A stretch of DNA of 64,000 nt from Elusimicrobiota bacterium (GCA_017528425.1 JAFXOV010000063.1:1-64000), one strand, 5' to 3'; shown: positions 17,770 through 26,647, counted from the stretch's first letter. Translations and numbers: made by a program. The notes: generated by a model from the sequence alone, not told the origin.

Positions 17770-20097
17770 ATGCCAACACTAAAAGAAAAATTAGTAAGCA
17801 AAATAAAACCGGCATTGAACGAAAATGCGATGAAGGTTTTATCGAAAAGATACTTAAAAAAAGATAATGACGGAAATCCTGTAGAAGAGCCTAACGAACT
17901 TTTTTTCAGAGTTGCTGAAAATATAGCTCAGGCCGATAAAATATACGATAAAAACACAAAACTCGATGATGTAATAGAAGAATTTTTTACTATGATGGCG
18001 AATTTGGATTTTTTACCGAACTCTCCTACATTAATGAATGCAGGAAGGCCGTTGCAACAACTTTCCGCATGTTTTGTTTTACCTGTGGAAGATTCCATGG
18101 ATTCAATATTCGAAACATTAAAAAATACGGCATTAATACATAAATCGGGCGGAGGAACGGGTTTTTCTTTTTCAAGATTAAGACCGTCGAACGATTGTGT
18201 AAAATCAACCAACGGAGTTTCTTCCGGACCTGTATCTTTTATGCAGGTATTTAATGCTGCAACCGAAGCTATTAAACAAGGCGGAACAAGAAGAGGTGCA
18301 AACATGGGGATGCTCAGAATAGATCATCCCGATGTAATGCAATTTATTACATGTAAAGATATAACGACAAATCTCACAAATTTTAATATATCCGTTGCAT
18401 TAACAAAAGAATTTATGGATGCCGTTGAAGATGACAAAGAATATAATTTGTACAGTCCGAGGACAAAAAAAGTTACGGGTAAATTAAAAGCAAGAGAAGT
18501 TTTTGATAAGATTGTAACTCAAGCTTGGAAAAACGGAGAACCCGGAATTGTTTTCATCGACAGGATGAACGATGCAAATCCTACTCCGGAAATAGGTATG
18601 ATAGAATCAACAAATCCTTGCGGAGAACAACCGTTACTTCCTTATGAAGCTTGTAATTTAGGTTCTATTAATTTGTCTCATTTTGTTAAAGACGGAAAAG
18701 TTGAATGGAAAAGATTGGAACAAACGGTAAAATCGGCAGTTCATTTCCTGGATAATGTTATCGATATGAATAATTATCCTATACCGAAAATAGGAGAAAT
18801 AACAAGATCCAACAGAAAAATAGGTTTGGGTGTTATGGGTTGGGCAGATATGTTGTTCCAAATGAATTTGCCTTACAATTCTCCCGAAGCCGTATTATTG
18901 GCCGAAAAAGTAATGTCTTTCATCGAGAATACTTCTCACAAAGCTTCGGAAGAAATTGCTTCAAAAAGAGGAGCTTTCCCTAATTTCAAACAAAGTATAT
19001 ATAAAGACGGAAATCCTATAAGAAATGCAACAACTACAACAATAGCACCTACCGGAACAATCGGACTTATCGCAAATGCTTCCGGCGGAGTGGAACCGTT
19101 ATTTGCTTTGGTTTATAAAAGAGCAAATTGCTTGGACAAAGCGGAAATGTTTATTATAAATCCTTATTTCGAAAAAGCAATAAAAGATGCAGGAATTTAT
19201 TCCGAAGAGTTAATGACAAAGATTGCACAAGAAGGAACAATAAAACATATTAAGGAAATTCCGGAAAAAATAAGAAAAGTTTTTGTTACCGCTCACGATA
19301 TTTTACCGGAAGACCATATAAGAATGCAGGCTGCATTCCAAAAATATGTGGACAATGCCGTATCAAAGACGGTTAATTTTACACACGAAGCAACAAAAGA
19401 AGATGTAAGTAAAGCTTACATTTTATCTTATAAGCTCGGTTGTAAAGGTGTTACCGTTTACAGAGACGGTTCAAGACAGGACCAAGTATTAATATCCGCC
19501 AACACAAACAAAGATAAAAAAGAAGAAAAAACGATATCTGCAACCGAAACGGAAGTAAAAAAAGCAAGAGTAAGGCCAAAAAGAGTTATGGGCTCAACAT
19601 TGCTGATGCATACCGGTTGCGGAAAAATGTATGTAACGATAAACGAAGACAGCGAAGGGGTTTTTGAAGTATTTACACAACTCGGGAAATCGGGAGGTTG
19701 TACCGCAACACAATCGGAAGCTATCGCAAGACTTATTTCGCTTGCTTTAAGATCCAATGTGGAAACTTCAAAAATTATAGAACAATTAAAAGGTATCAGA
19801 TGTCCTTCTCCTACACTTACCGAAGGCGGAGCAATTCTTTCTTGTCCGGATGCCATAGCAAAAGCTCTTGAATCTTATATTTCCGAGAAAGAAATGCCGA
19901 ACTTATTTAATAACGAACAAGCTGCAAATTCCGTTGCACCAATATCAGGGAAAAAAACTGAAGTAAAAGTATATCAGTCCAGAGGAACGGGAAACTCCGA
20001 GGGAACGTGCCCTCAATGTCCGGAATGCGGAGAAATGTTGGAATTTGCCGAAGGGTGTGTAGTTTGTAAATCTTGCGGTTATTCGAAATGTTTCTAA
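17770..20097 (+). CDS. nrdJ: Vitamin B12-dependent (class II) ribonucleotide reductase
   Basis: Reduces ribonucleotides to deoxyribonucleotides using adenosylcobalamin, without a separate radical subunit. The 775-residue protein shows the NrdJ order: the catalytic barrel with NSPTLMNAG and LSACFVLPV, the substrate-site block STNPCGEQPLLPYEACNLGS carrying the active-site Cys, and an API-type loop NATTTTIAPTGTIG. A TSCPD domain (about residues 610-690) and a C-terminal zinc ribbon with Cys pairs (CPQCPECGEM, CVVCKSCGY) complete it. The RBS is GGGGG. No cobalamin riboswitch is visible upstream. Oxygen-independent dNTP synthesis suits an anaerobe, but this is not decisive. Confidence 0.96.
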   Translation: MPTLKEKLVSKIKPALNENAMKVLSKRYLKKDNDGNPVEEPNELFFRVAENIAQADKIYDKNTKLDDVIEEFFTMMANLDFLPNSPTLMNAGRPLQQLSACFVLPVEDSMDSIFETLKNTALIHKSGGGTGFSFSRLRPSNDCVKSTNGVSSGPVSFMQVFNAATEAIKQGGTRRGANMGMLRIDHPDVMQFITCKDITTNLTNFNISVALTKEFMDAVEDDKEYNLYSPRTKKVTGKLKAREVFDKIVTQAWKNGEPGIVFIDRMNDANPTPEIGMIESTNPCGEQPLLPYEACNLGSINLSHFVKDGKVEWKRLEQTVKSAVHFLDNVIDMNNYPIPKIGEITRSNRKIGLGVMGWADMLFQMNLPYNSPEAVLLAEKVMSFIENTSHKASEEIASKRGAFPNFKQSIYKDGNPIRNATTTTIAPTGTIGLIANASGGVEPLFALVYKRANCLDKAEMFIINPYFEKAIKDAGIYSEELMTKIAQEGTIKHIKEIPEKIRKVFVTAHDILPEDHIRMQAAFQKYVDNAVSKTVNFTHEATKEDVSKAYILSYKLGCKGVTVYRDGSRQDQVLISANTNKDKKEEKTISATETEVKKARVRPKRVMGSTLLMHTGCGKMYVTINEDSEGVFEVFTQLGKSGGCTATQSEAIARLISLALRSNVETSKIIEQLKGIRCPSPTLTEGGAILSCPDAIAKALESYISEKEMPNLFNNEQAANSVAPISGKKTEVKVYQSRGTGNSEGTCPQCPECGEMLEFAEGCVVCKSCGYSKCF

Positions 20098-20121
20098 TGT
20101 TCTTAAATAAATAAAAAAAAT

Positions 20122-20155
20122 AGGTTACGGTTTATCTTAAGCCGTAACCTGTTTA
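20122..20155 (+). terminator. Hairpin after nrdJ, weak terminator
   Basis: A 12-bp stem (20122-20133 with 20139-20150, one G-U wobble) with a 5-nt loop. The downstream tract, GTTTAC, is poor in T, so it may be a weak terminator or a 3'-end stabilising hairpin rather than an efficient stop. An A-rich run precedes it. Confidence 0.6.
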
Positions 20156-20170
20156 CTATGGATTAAAGCT

Positions 20171-20770
20171 ATGGATTTTTTTGAAACTTTGTTTGAATTG
20201 AAACCTTTTACGGTTATAAGTCTTATATCTACTACAATAGTTTTTTTTATACTATTCTCCATTTTTTTTGTATTAGATCTTAAAGAAGAAAAAGCTAATG
20301 TTATTGATGAAAGTAAAAAAAATACTGCTATTTCCGATAATACTTATGTAAATGCTGAAGATATGCTCTTTGATTTTTATAATCAATACTTATCTTCTTC
20401 TATTAATGAAACAGAACGACATGCACTAATAAAAAAATACTGTACAAACAACATGTTGGAAACACTGGATATTTTATATTCGTTTGATGATGAAGAAGGT
20501 TTTATAATAGGTATAGATTACGATCCGTTTTTAAATGCTCAAGATTTTTTTCCTATAGAAAACATAAAAATCGAAGAAACAGAGAAAAACAAATATAAAA
20601 TCTCATGGAATGATACAAATAATATTATGGTAATGCTTAATGTTATAGAAGATAATAATGTTTGGAAAATAGATTCTATTGATATTGACAGATTAGAACA
20701 AATAAAAAAAGATGTTGCCGATTATTGGAAATCTAAGAATAAGCCTAACCCAAAAAGATTTAGTGAATAA
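20171..20770 (+). CDS. Membrane-anchored DUF3828-like protein
   Basis: 199 residues. An N-terminal hydrophobic segment (about residues 15-37) looks like a membrane anchor or uncleaved signal. The remaining domain contains the pattern FDFYNQYL ... [15 protein letters not shown] ... [12 protein letters not shown], which matches my recollection of DUF3828 (an NTF2-like fold found in envelope-associated proteins). The C terminus is Lys/Pro-rich. The function of this family is not established. It precedes dcd by ~30 bp and is probably co-transcribed; there is no pathway link to dcd. Confidence 0.6.
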   Translation: MDFFETLFELKPFTVISLISTTIVFFILFSIFFVLDLKEEKANVIDESKKNTAISDNTYVNAEDMLFDFYNQYLSSSINETERHALIKKYCTNNMLETLDILYSFDDEEGFIIGIDYDPFLNAQDFFPIENIKIEETEKNKYKISWNDTNNIMVMLNVIEDNNVWKIDSIDIDRLEQIKKDVADYWKSKNKPNPKRFSE

Positions 20771-20801
20771 AAATATTAATATATTATCGGAGGAAAACAA
20801 A

Positions 20802-21356
20802 ATGGCAAAGTCAGACAAATGGATAAAAAAAATGGCTATCGAGAAAAAAATGATAGAGCCGTTTGAGCCGGAACAAGTAAGAAAAGGAATTTCTTACGGA
20901 ACATCATCTTACGGTTACGATTTTAGAATTTCCAACGAATTTAAGATTATGCAAAAAAATACCGATGGTTCATTCATTGATCCTAAGAAAATAGATCCGA
21001 ATTTATTTAAAGATGTGAAAGTAGATGATTTTATTATCTTACAACCACAGACGGTAGTTTTGGCAAAAACCGTAGAGTATTTTAGAATACCGAGAGATAT
21101 CATAACAATAGCTTTCGGAAAATCCACCTATGCAAGATGCGGTATTATGGTTAACATAACGCCGTTTGAACCGGAATGGGAAGGATATGCAACAATCGCT
21201 ATATCTAATATAAGTTCGATGCCCGTAAAGATTTATGCCAACGAAGGTATAGGTCAACTTTTGTTTTTAGGTGCTGATGAAATATGCGAAACTTCTTATG
21301 CCGACAAAAAGGGGAAATATCAGGCACAGAAAGCTATAACGACAGCAAAGATTTAA
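20802..21356 (+). CDS. dcd: dCTP deaminase
   Basis: Converts dCTP to dUTP for dTMP synthesis. 184 residues from the ATG preceded by a strong CGGAGG (20788-20793, 8-nt spacing); this start gives the family's usual N terminus, so an upstream in-frame extension is rejected. Motifs include [10 protein letters not shown], the SYGYDFRIS nucleotide-binding segment, and [24 protein letters not shown] with the catalytic Glu of the trimeric dUTPase-like fold. Placement after nrdR-nrdJ groups deoxynucleotide metabolism genes. Confidence 0.95.
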   Translation: MAKSDKWIKKMAIEKKMIEPFEPEQVRKGISYGTSSYGYDFRISNEFKIMQKNTDGSFIDPKKIDPNLFKDVKVDDFIILQPQTVVLAKTVEYFRIPRDIITIAFGKSTYARCGIMVNITPFEPEWEGYATIAISNISSMPVKIYANEGIGQLLFLGADEICETSYADKKGKYQAQKAITTAKI

Positions 21357-21406
21357 AAAGCAATTTGTAATTTATAATTTACAATTTATAATTAAGGGCT
21401 TTTTGG

Positions 21407-21435
21407 TTGAAAAAAGGCACATAAAATAATAGAAT
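21407..21435 (+). promoter_or_regulatory. Sigma70-type promoter of the pst operon
   Basis: TTGAAA at 21407-21412, exactly 17 bp, and TAGAAT at 21430-21435. The ATG of pstS is at 21445, so the transcript would start ~3 nt before it and be effectively leaderless. No Shine-Dalgarno is visible before pstS. No convincing Pho box was found. Confidence 0.65.
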
Positions 21436-21444
21436 AGATGTAAT

Positions 21445-22320
21445 ATGCATAAAGCTAAATTTTATATCGTATTTCTTGCTATGTTTGGTATATTGTTTTC
21501 TTGTTCCAGCCAACAAGGAAAAGATAGTAATGCCGGAATGCAAATAAAAGGTTCCGATACTATAGTAAATTTGGTTCAGGTTTGGGCGGAAAAATTCAGC
21601 CAAATTAATGATGGAGTAAATGTCGGTGTTACCGGTGGCGGAACAGGAACAGGATTTGCCGCTTTGTTAAATAACACTTGTGATATTGCAATGGCTTCCA
21701 GACAAGTTGAAGAAAACGAAATCAATTTAGCTAAAAAACAGAATATAACTTACAAAGAATTTATTGTCGGTCTTGACGGATTAGCCGTTTTGGTTAACAA
21801 AAATAATCCGATAAACGACATTTCAATCAATCAACTCCGTGATATTTTTATGGCAAAAATTACCAATTGGAAAGAGATTGGCGGGGAAGACAGACCTATA
21901 GTTTTGTTATCGAGAGAAAGTAATTCCGGAACTCATATGTTCTTTAAAGAAACTGTTATAAGATTAGGTGATATTAACAGTAAAGACGAATTTTCTCCTA
22001 AAGCATTACTTATGCCTTCTTCTCAAGCAATAGTTGATGAAATTTATCAAAATCCTAATGCGATAGGATATGCGGGAATAGGTTTTATGAACGATCAAAC
22101 TAAAGCTCTTTCCGTATCTGCACAAAATTCAATAGAATATTTTTACCCTACGATAGAAAATGTTATGTACGGAAGATATCCTATTTCAAGACCGTTGTAC
22201 TTATATACTAACGGGGAACCGAAAGGTATAGTAAAAGATTTTATAGATTATGCATTATCGGAAGAAGGACAGAAAGTCGTGGTTGAAACGGCTTTCGTAC
22301 CTATAAAGGCAGGAGAATAG
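21445..22320 (+). CDS. pstS: Phosphate ABC transporter substrate-binding lipoprotein
   Basis: Periplasmic phosphate-binding component of the high-affinity Pst importer. The signal peptide ends in a lipobox-like GILFSC, so the mature protein should be lipid-anchored at Cys20. The phosphate-binding signatures are present: KGSDTIV near the mature N terminus, GGGTGTGFAAL, ASRQVE and SRESNSGTHMFFKE. Length is 291 aa. It is the first gene of pstS-pstC-pstA-pstB1-pstB2-phoU, with a promoter whose -10 element ends 9 nt before the ATG. Confidence 0.95.
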   Translation: MHKAKFYIVFLAMFGILFSCSSQQGKDSNAGMQIKGSDTIVNLVQVWAEKFSQINDGVNVGVTGGGTGTGFAALLNNTCDIAMASRQVEENEINLAKKQNITYKEFIVGLDGLAVLVNKNNPINDISINQLRDIFMAKITNWKEIGGEDRPIVLLSRESNSGTHMFFKETVIRLGDINSKDEFSPKALLMPSSQAIVDEIYQNPNAIGYAGIGFMNDQTKALSVSAQNSIEYFYPTIENVMYGRYPISRPLYLYTNGEPKGIVKDFIDYALSEEGQKVVVETAFVPIKAGE

Positions 22321-22375
22321 AAGATTGGAAGATTAGAAGAATTGTAACAATAATGATAAAACAGCAATAGTAAAA

Positions 22376-23242
22376 ATGAACAGTAAAATAACGGATTACA
22401 TTATAGAAAAAATAATTTTTTTGTGCGGTATCATTGCAATCGTTTTTGTTGTATTGATATTCGGTTTTCTTTTGAAAGAAGGTTTTGCCTTCTTTAAAGA
22501 ATACGGAGTATTTAATTTTATATTCGGTAAATATTGGTATCCGTCATCAAATCCCGCATCCTACGGAGTATTTTCATTAATAATAGGTTCTTTGCTTGTT
22601 ACTTTGGGTGCTGCAATAATTGCAGTTCCTTTCGGTATCATGACGGCATTATTTATTGCGGAACTTGCTCCTAAAGGTATCAGAGATATTTTAAAATCAA
22701 TAGTTGAACTTATGGCTGCAATTCCGAGTGTTGTGCTCGGTTTTGTAGGAATGGTAACACTTGTTCCTTTGGTTCGTTCCGTTTTGGATATACCTACCGG
22801 TTTAACCGCTTTTTCAGGTTCTATAGTGTTGGGATTTATGGCAATGCCTACAATTGTTTCAATTTCGGAAGATGCAATAAGATCCGTTCCCTGGCAATAT
22901 AAGGAAGGAGCTTTTGCTTTGGGTGCAACAAAATGGCAAACGATAAGAAGAGTTGTTTTAAAAGCCGCTATGCCGGGAATAATAGCTGCCGTTATGCTTG
23001 GAATAGGCAGAGTTATCGGTGAAACTATGGCGGTTCTTATGGTAACAGGAAATGCCGCAGCAATTCCGTCTTCAATATTTGATCCCGTCAGAACATTAAC
23101 GGCAACAATTGCCGCAGAAATGGGGGAAACCGTTAGAGGCGGACTTCATTACAGAGCATTGTTCGGTATAGGTTTGGTTTTGTTTACAATAACATTTTTA
23201 ATAAATTTTATAGCGGATTTATTTTTGAATAAAAAGAGATGA
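22376..23242 (+). CDS. pstC: Phosphate ABC transporter permease PstC
   Basis: Integral inner-membrane permease (288 aa, six predicted membrane segments) of the phosphate importer. A ~50-residue region after TM1 carries GKYWYPSSNPASYGVFSLIIGSL, typical of PstC. The cytoplasmic coupling loop is EGAFALGATKWQTIRRVVLKAAMPG (about residues 180-204). It overlaps pstA by 4 bp (ATGA), so translation is coupled. The 55-bp gap after pstS has no recognisable hairpin. Confidence 0.95.
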   Translation: MNSKITDYIIEKIIFLCGIIAIVFVVLIFGFLLKEGFAFFKEYGVFNFIFGKYWYPSSNPASYGVFSLIIGSLLVTLGAAIIAVPFGIMTALFIAELAPKGIRDILKSIVELMAAIPSVVLGFVGMVTLVPLVRSVLDIPTGLTAFSGSIVLGFMAMPTIVSISEDAIRSVPWQYKEGAFALGATKWQTIRRVVLKAAMPGIIAAVMLGIGRVIGETMAVLMVTGNAAAIPSSIFDPVRTLTATIAAEMGETVRGGLHYRALFGIGLVLFTITFLINFIADLFLNKKR

Positions 23243-24096
23243 GTTTTAAATTAAGTCCCAAATTATCACAACAAATAGCTTATACACTGTTAGTTATATC
23301 GACTATCATTGTAATAGTTCCCGTTCTCACGGTTATTGTTATTATTATAAAGAACGGTTGGTCTGCTTTGTCTTGGGAATTTTTAACAACGATGCCTAAA
23401 GACGGTATGAGAGCGGGAGGAATTCTTCCCGCAATATTGGGAACTCTTGCAATCGTATCTTGTGCAATATGTATCACTTTGCCTGTAGGTGTTTGTGCTG
23501 CAATTTATCTTAACGAATATGCAAAAGATAATCTTTTAACAAGAATAATAAAACTTGCAATAGTTAATTTGGCCGGAGTTCCGTCGGTAGTTTACGGTTT
23601 GTTCGGTTTGGGAATTTTTGTCATGTTGTTGGGTTTCGGAGTATCTATTCTTGCCGGAGCTTTAACATTATCCATAATGGAATTGCCCGTAATAATAACA
23701 ACTGCGCGAGGGGCTTTAAGCAGTGTTCCTTATTCTTTCAGAGAAGCAAGTTGGTCGCTTGGCGTAAGTAAATGGCAAACAATAAGAAGAGTTGTTTTAC
23801 CTAATGCTTTGCCGGGAATTATGACCGGAGCAATTTTAAGCATATCAAGGATATCCGGAGAAACGGCACCGATATTGTTTACGGCTGCAGCATTTTATGT
23901 TCCGCATTTACCGAAATCGATGTTCGATCAGGTTATGGCATTGCCGTATCACTTGTATATTATATCGACACAAATACCTAATATGCCTAAAAATATAATT
24001 TTCGGAACGGCATTGGTGTTATTGTTGATGGTGTTATCAATGAGTTTGATTGCAATAGTAGCAAGACTTTATTTTAGGAAAATCAGAAAATGGTAG
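23239..24096 (+). CDS. pstA: Phosphate ABC transporter permease PstA
   Basis: Second permease subunit, 285 aa, with six predicted membrane segments. The coupling motif EASWSLGVSKWQTIRRVVLP is very close to the one in PstC, as expected for the heterodimeric channel. The PstA-typical GGILPAILGTLAIVS and NLAGVPSVVYGLFGLG blocks are present. It starts inside the last codons of pstC and overlaps pstB1 by 7 bp. Confidence 0.95.
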   Translation: MSFKLSPKLSQQIAYTLLVISTIIVIVPVLTVIVIIIKNGWSALSWEFLTTMPKDGMRAGGILPAILGTLAIVSCAICITLPVGVCAAIYLNEYAKDNLLTRIIKLAIVNLAGVPSVVYGLFGLGIFVMLLGFGVSILAGALTLSIMELPVIITTARGALSSVPYSFREASWSLGVSKWQTIRRVVLPNALPGIMTGAILSISRISGETAPILFTAAAFYVPHLPKSMFDQVMALPYHLYIISTQIPNMPKNIIFGTALVLLLMVLSMSLIAIVARLYFRKIRKW

Positions 24097-24839
24097 ATAA
24101 AATAAAAGTTGAAAATCTCAGTTGTTTTTACAGCGGAAAACAAGTTTTGAAAGATCTCAGCTTAACGGTTGAGAAAAACGAAATACTTTCCATTATAGGT
24201 CCGTCCAACAGCGGCAAAACTTCTTTTTTGAGAACATTGAACAGAATGAATGATATGAATGTCAATTTCTCAAGAAAAGGAGATATCTTTCTTGATAACG
24301 ATAATATTTTCGATATGAATCCGGAGAAATTAAGAACGAGAATCGGTATGCTTTTTGCTATGCCGATACCGTTACCGATGTCGATTTATGATAATATAGC
24401 CTATGCTCCAAAAGTATTGGGGTTAAAAAATAAAAAGAATATGGATGAAGTTGTAGAACAGTCTTTGAGAGATGCTTCTTTATGGGACGAAGTAAAAGAC
24501 AGATTGGATTCTTCGGCAATAAAAATGTCCGGGGGACAACAGCAAAGACTTTGTATTGCAAGAATTTTAGCAATAGAACCGGAAGTAATTTTATTTGATG
24601 AGCCGTGTTCCGGACTTGACCCTATATCGACGGCAAAAGTTGAAGAAGCAATGTTAAAATTAAGAGAAAAGTATACAATAGTTTTAGTTACGAATAATGT
24701 AAAACAAGCATCAAGAGTGGGAACAAGAACAGCTTTCTTTTTGATGGGTGAGCTTATAGAAATAGATAAGACACGAAATATGTTCTTAACTCCTAAAAAT
24801 AAGTTGACGGAAGATTATATTACGGGAAGATTCGGATAG
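24090..24839 (+). CDS. pstB: PstB-family ATPase 1 with degenerate Walker/Q/H elements
   Basis: Cytoplasmic nucleotide-binding subunit of the Pst importer (249 aa). The Walker A is altered (GPSNSGKTS, residues 37-45, versus the usual GPSGCGKST). The Q-loop glutamine is Ala90 (LFAMPIP where the family has VFQKPNP). The H-switch histidine is Asn202 (VTNN where the family has VTHN). The signature is intact (MSGGQQQR, 146-153), as are Walker B/Glu (LFDEP, 168-172) and the D-loop. Its own ATP site therefore looks impaired while it still supplies a good signature motif to a partner. It pairs logically with pstB2 downstream as an asymmetric heterodimer (inference). A 70-nt hairpin repeat follows. Confidence 0.9.
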   Translation: MVDKIKVENLSCFYSGKQVLKDLSLTVEKNEILSIIGPSNSGKTSFLRTLNRMNDMNVNFSRKGDIFLDNDNIFDMNPEKLRTRIGMLFAMPIPLPMSIYDNIAYAPKVLGLKNKKNMDEVVEQSLRDASLWDEVKDRLDSSAIKMSGGQQQRLCIARILAIEPEVILFDEPCSGLDPISTAKVEEAMLKLREKYTIVLVTNNVKQASRVGTRTAFFLMGELIEIDKTRNMFLTPKNKLTEDYITGRFG

Positions 24840-24851
24840 AGGAGAGGGAAT

Positions 24852-24921
24852 GTTTTTAGTTTTCTTTATTTCCGGTTGACCACGAGCTTTAGAGGCAACC
24901 TCCAATAAAAAAACTAAAAAC
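24852..24921 (+). repeat. 70-nt hairpin element, copy 1 (after pstB1)
   Basis: The outer arms (starting GTTTTTAGTTTT and ending AAAACTAAAAAC) form an ~18-bp A/T helix with one bulge. The inner segment forms a GGTTG-A-CC / GG-CAACC helix over a ~12-nt loop. It is 69/70 identical to the copy at 25749. The strong fold and conservation between two intergenic sites suggest a structured RNA or a REP-like palindrome. Confidence 0.8.
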
Positions 24922-24943
24922 TTTTGAGATTTAAGGATTTACA

Positions 24944-25717
24944 ATGGTAAAGAAAAAAGGTGAAGTAAAAATTCAAATTAAAGATTTAAATTTATATTAT
25001 TCTGATTTTCATGCATTGAAAAATATAAACATGGATATCAGAGCAAACAGGATAACCGCATTGATAGGACCTTCCGGTTGCGGTAAATCCACTTTGCTCA
25101 GAACGTTAAACAGAATAAACGATACCATAGACGGTGTAAGAATAACCGGTGAAATTCTTATTAACGGCAAAAATATTTACGGCGAAGATATGCAGGTTGA
25201 CAGAGTAAGAAAAGAAGTCGGAATGGTTTTTCAGAGGCCAAATCCGTTTCCTTTATCAATTTATAACAATATAGCTTTCGGACTTGAAATAAACAGAATG
25301 GTAAAAACAAAAAAAGAAACCGATAAAATCGTGCAGGAAAGCTTGGAAGATGTTTTGTTATGGGACGACTTAAAAAATAATTTAAAGATGTCGGCATTGA
25401 ATTTATCTCTCGAACAACAGCAAAGACTTTGCGTTGCAAGAGTTATAGCAATAAAACCTCAAATCATTTTATTGGATGAGCCTTGTTCCGCTTTGGATCC
25501 GAAATCCACAACGAACTTGGAAGAATTAATGCAGGAAATGAAACAAAAATATACGCTTGTTATAGTGACACATAATATGCAACAGGCAGCAAGATTATCC
25601 GACGATACTGCATATATGTTTATGGGAAACTTAATAGAATTTGACGAAACTTCTATAATATTTACAAATCCGTCGAAAAAAGAAACGGATGATTATGTTT
25701 CGGGAAGATTCGGATAG
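24944..25717 (+). CDS. pstB: PstB-family ATPase 2 with degenerate signature motif
   Basis: Second PstB paralogue (257 aa). It has a canonical Walker A (GPSGCGKST, 42-50), Q-loop (Gln97 in VFQRPNPFP), Walker B (LLDEP) and H-switch (His210 in VTHNMQQA). The ABC signature is LSLEQQQR (154-161) instead of LSGGQQQR. This is the mirror image of the defects in PstB1. A PstB1/PstB2 heterodimer would have one consensus site (PstB2 Walker motifs with PstB1 signature) and one degenerate site. PstB is normally a homodimer. No clear RBS; the ATG follows the hairpin repeat by 22 nt. Confidence 0.9.
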   Translation: MVKKKGEVKIQIKDLNLYYSDFHALKNINMDIRANRITALIGPSGCGKSTLLRTLNRINDTIDGVRITGEILINGKNIYGEDMQVDRVRKEVGMVFQRPNPFPLSIYNNIAFGLEINRMVKTKKETDKIVQESLEDVLLWDDLKNNLKMSALNLSLEQQQRLCVARVIAIKPQIILLDEPCSALDPKSTTNLEELMQEMKQKYTLVIVTHNMQQAARLSDDTAYMFMGNLIEFDETSIIFTNPSKKETDDYVSGRFG

Positions 25718-25748
25718 AGGTTGTTCTTTTAAAATTTTTGTTATTGGC

Positions 25749-25818
25749 GTTTTTAGTTTTCTTTATTTCCGGTTGACCACGAGCTTTAGAGGCAACCTTC
25801 AATAAAAAAACTAAAAAC
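25749..25818 (+). repeat. 70-nt hairpin element, copy 2 (after pstB2)
   Basis: 69/70 identical to the copy at 24852; the single difference is C/T next to the inner CAACC arm. This copy is nested inside a further perfect 15-bp inverted repeat (25724-25738 with 25839-25853), making a ~130-nt cruciform-like structure between pstB2 and phoU. Confidence 0.8.
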
Positions 25819-25890
25819 TATTTTGTATTTTTCAAATGAAAATTTTAAAAGAAGTGGTTAGTTGTAATAAATTAAAGTTTGGGAGGTTAT

Positions 25891-26553
25891 ATGAGACACT
25901 TTGATTTGGAAATGAATGATTTAAAGAAAAGACTTGTTGATATGGCTGCAATTGTTCAAGAAATGATAAAGTTTTCGGTAGACATGATAGTTAAAAGAGA
26001 TATAAATTTATCCAAGGATGTTTTTAACAGAGAAAGAGAAGCTAATCTTACCGAAATAGTTGTAGATGATACATGTTTAAAACTCATTGCTTTAAACCAA
26101 CCTGTCGGGACAGATTTAAGATTTATAACTTCTGCTATGAGAATCAACAGCGATTTGGAAAGAATGGGAGATGAAGCGGTAAATATTTGTGAGATAGGGG
26201 AAGAACTTTTAAAATATCCCGATTTAAAACCGTTAATAGATATACCTAAAATGGCTACAGCGGTAATTGCTATGGTTAGAGACAGTATTAAAGCTTTCAA
26301 TTTAAATGATGCCGATTTGGCTGATACCGTTCTTTCAAAAGATGATGAAGTTGATGAATTAAAAAGAATAATTATAAAAGATTTGCTGGCTTTTATGACA
26401 AACACTTCCGATCAAACAACTCTCATAAGAGCAATAGATTTAATGTTTATAGCAAAAAGTCTTGAAAGGTTGGGGGATCATGCAACAAACATCGCCGAGG
26501 ATGTTATATTCATGGTTCACGGAAAAGATATAAGACATTTGAAAAGCATTTAA
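25891..26553 (+). CDS. phoU: Phosphate transport regulator PhoU
   Basis: Cytoplasmic regulator that couples Pst activity to phosphate signalling. 220 residues from the ATG placed 4 nt after GGGAGG; a TTG four codons upstream sits in the RBS itself and is rejected. There are two PhoU repeats of three helices each, with metal-binding E/DxxxD patterns (MRINSDLERMGDEAVNI near residues 78-94 and AKSLERLGDHATNIAED near 191-207). Last gene of the pst operon. No PhoR/PhoB genes are in the window. Confidence 0.95.
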   Translation: MRHFDLEMNDLKKRLVDMAAIVQEMIKFSVDMIVKRDINLSKDVFNREREANLTEIVVDDTCLKLIALNQPVGTDLRFITSAMRINSDLERMGDEAVNICEIGEELLKYPDLKPLIDIPKMATAVIAMVRDSIKAFNLNDADLADTVLSKDDEVDELKRIIIKDLLAFMTNTSDQTTLIRAIDLMFIAKSLERLGDHATNIAEDVIFMVHGKDIRHLKSI

Positions 26554-26580
26554 AACTACAATGTAAATTTATAATTAATA

Positions 26581-26614
26581 AAAAAACAGGAAGATTTTTT
26601 CTTCCTGTTTTTTT
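26581..26614. terminator. Bidirectional terminator between phoU and the GT39-PAP2 gene
   Basis: A 14-bp stem (26581-26594 with 26600-26613) has A-runs on its left and T-runs on its right, so it can end transcription from phoU (+) and from the convergent gene (-). Confidence 0.9.
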
Positions 26615-26647
26615 GTAAACTTTAAATCAAAATTCACTTCACAAATT

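Noticed and set aside
20712-20801. 30-residue extension of dcd overlapping the DUF3828-like gene
   Set aside because: The ATG at 20802 has a strong CGGAGG and gives the family's standard N terminus.
21356-21445. Pho box upstream of pstS
   Set aside because: No tandem CTGTCAT-like 7-mers; only A/T repeats and the sigma70 promoter are visible.
24903-24921. preQ1 riboswitch-like A-rich tail (AATAAAAAAACTAA) in the pst hairpin
   Set aside because: The preceding stem-loop does not match the preQ1-I stem and loop, and pst genes are not queuosine-related; the A-tract is simply the 3' arm of the outer helix.
24090-25717. pstB1 as a decaying pseudogene
   Set aside because: The frame is intact, length is normal, the signature and Walker B are preserved, and its losses are complementary to those of pstB2, which fits specialisation better than decay.
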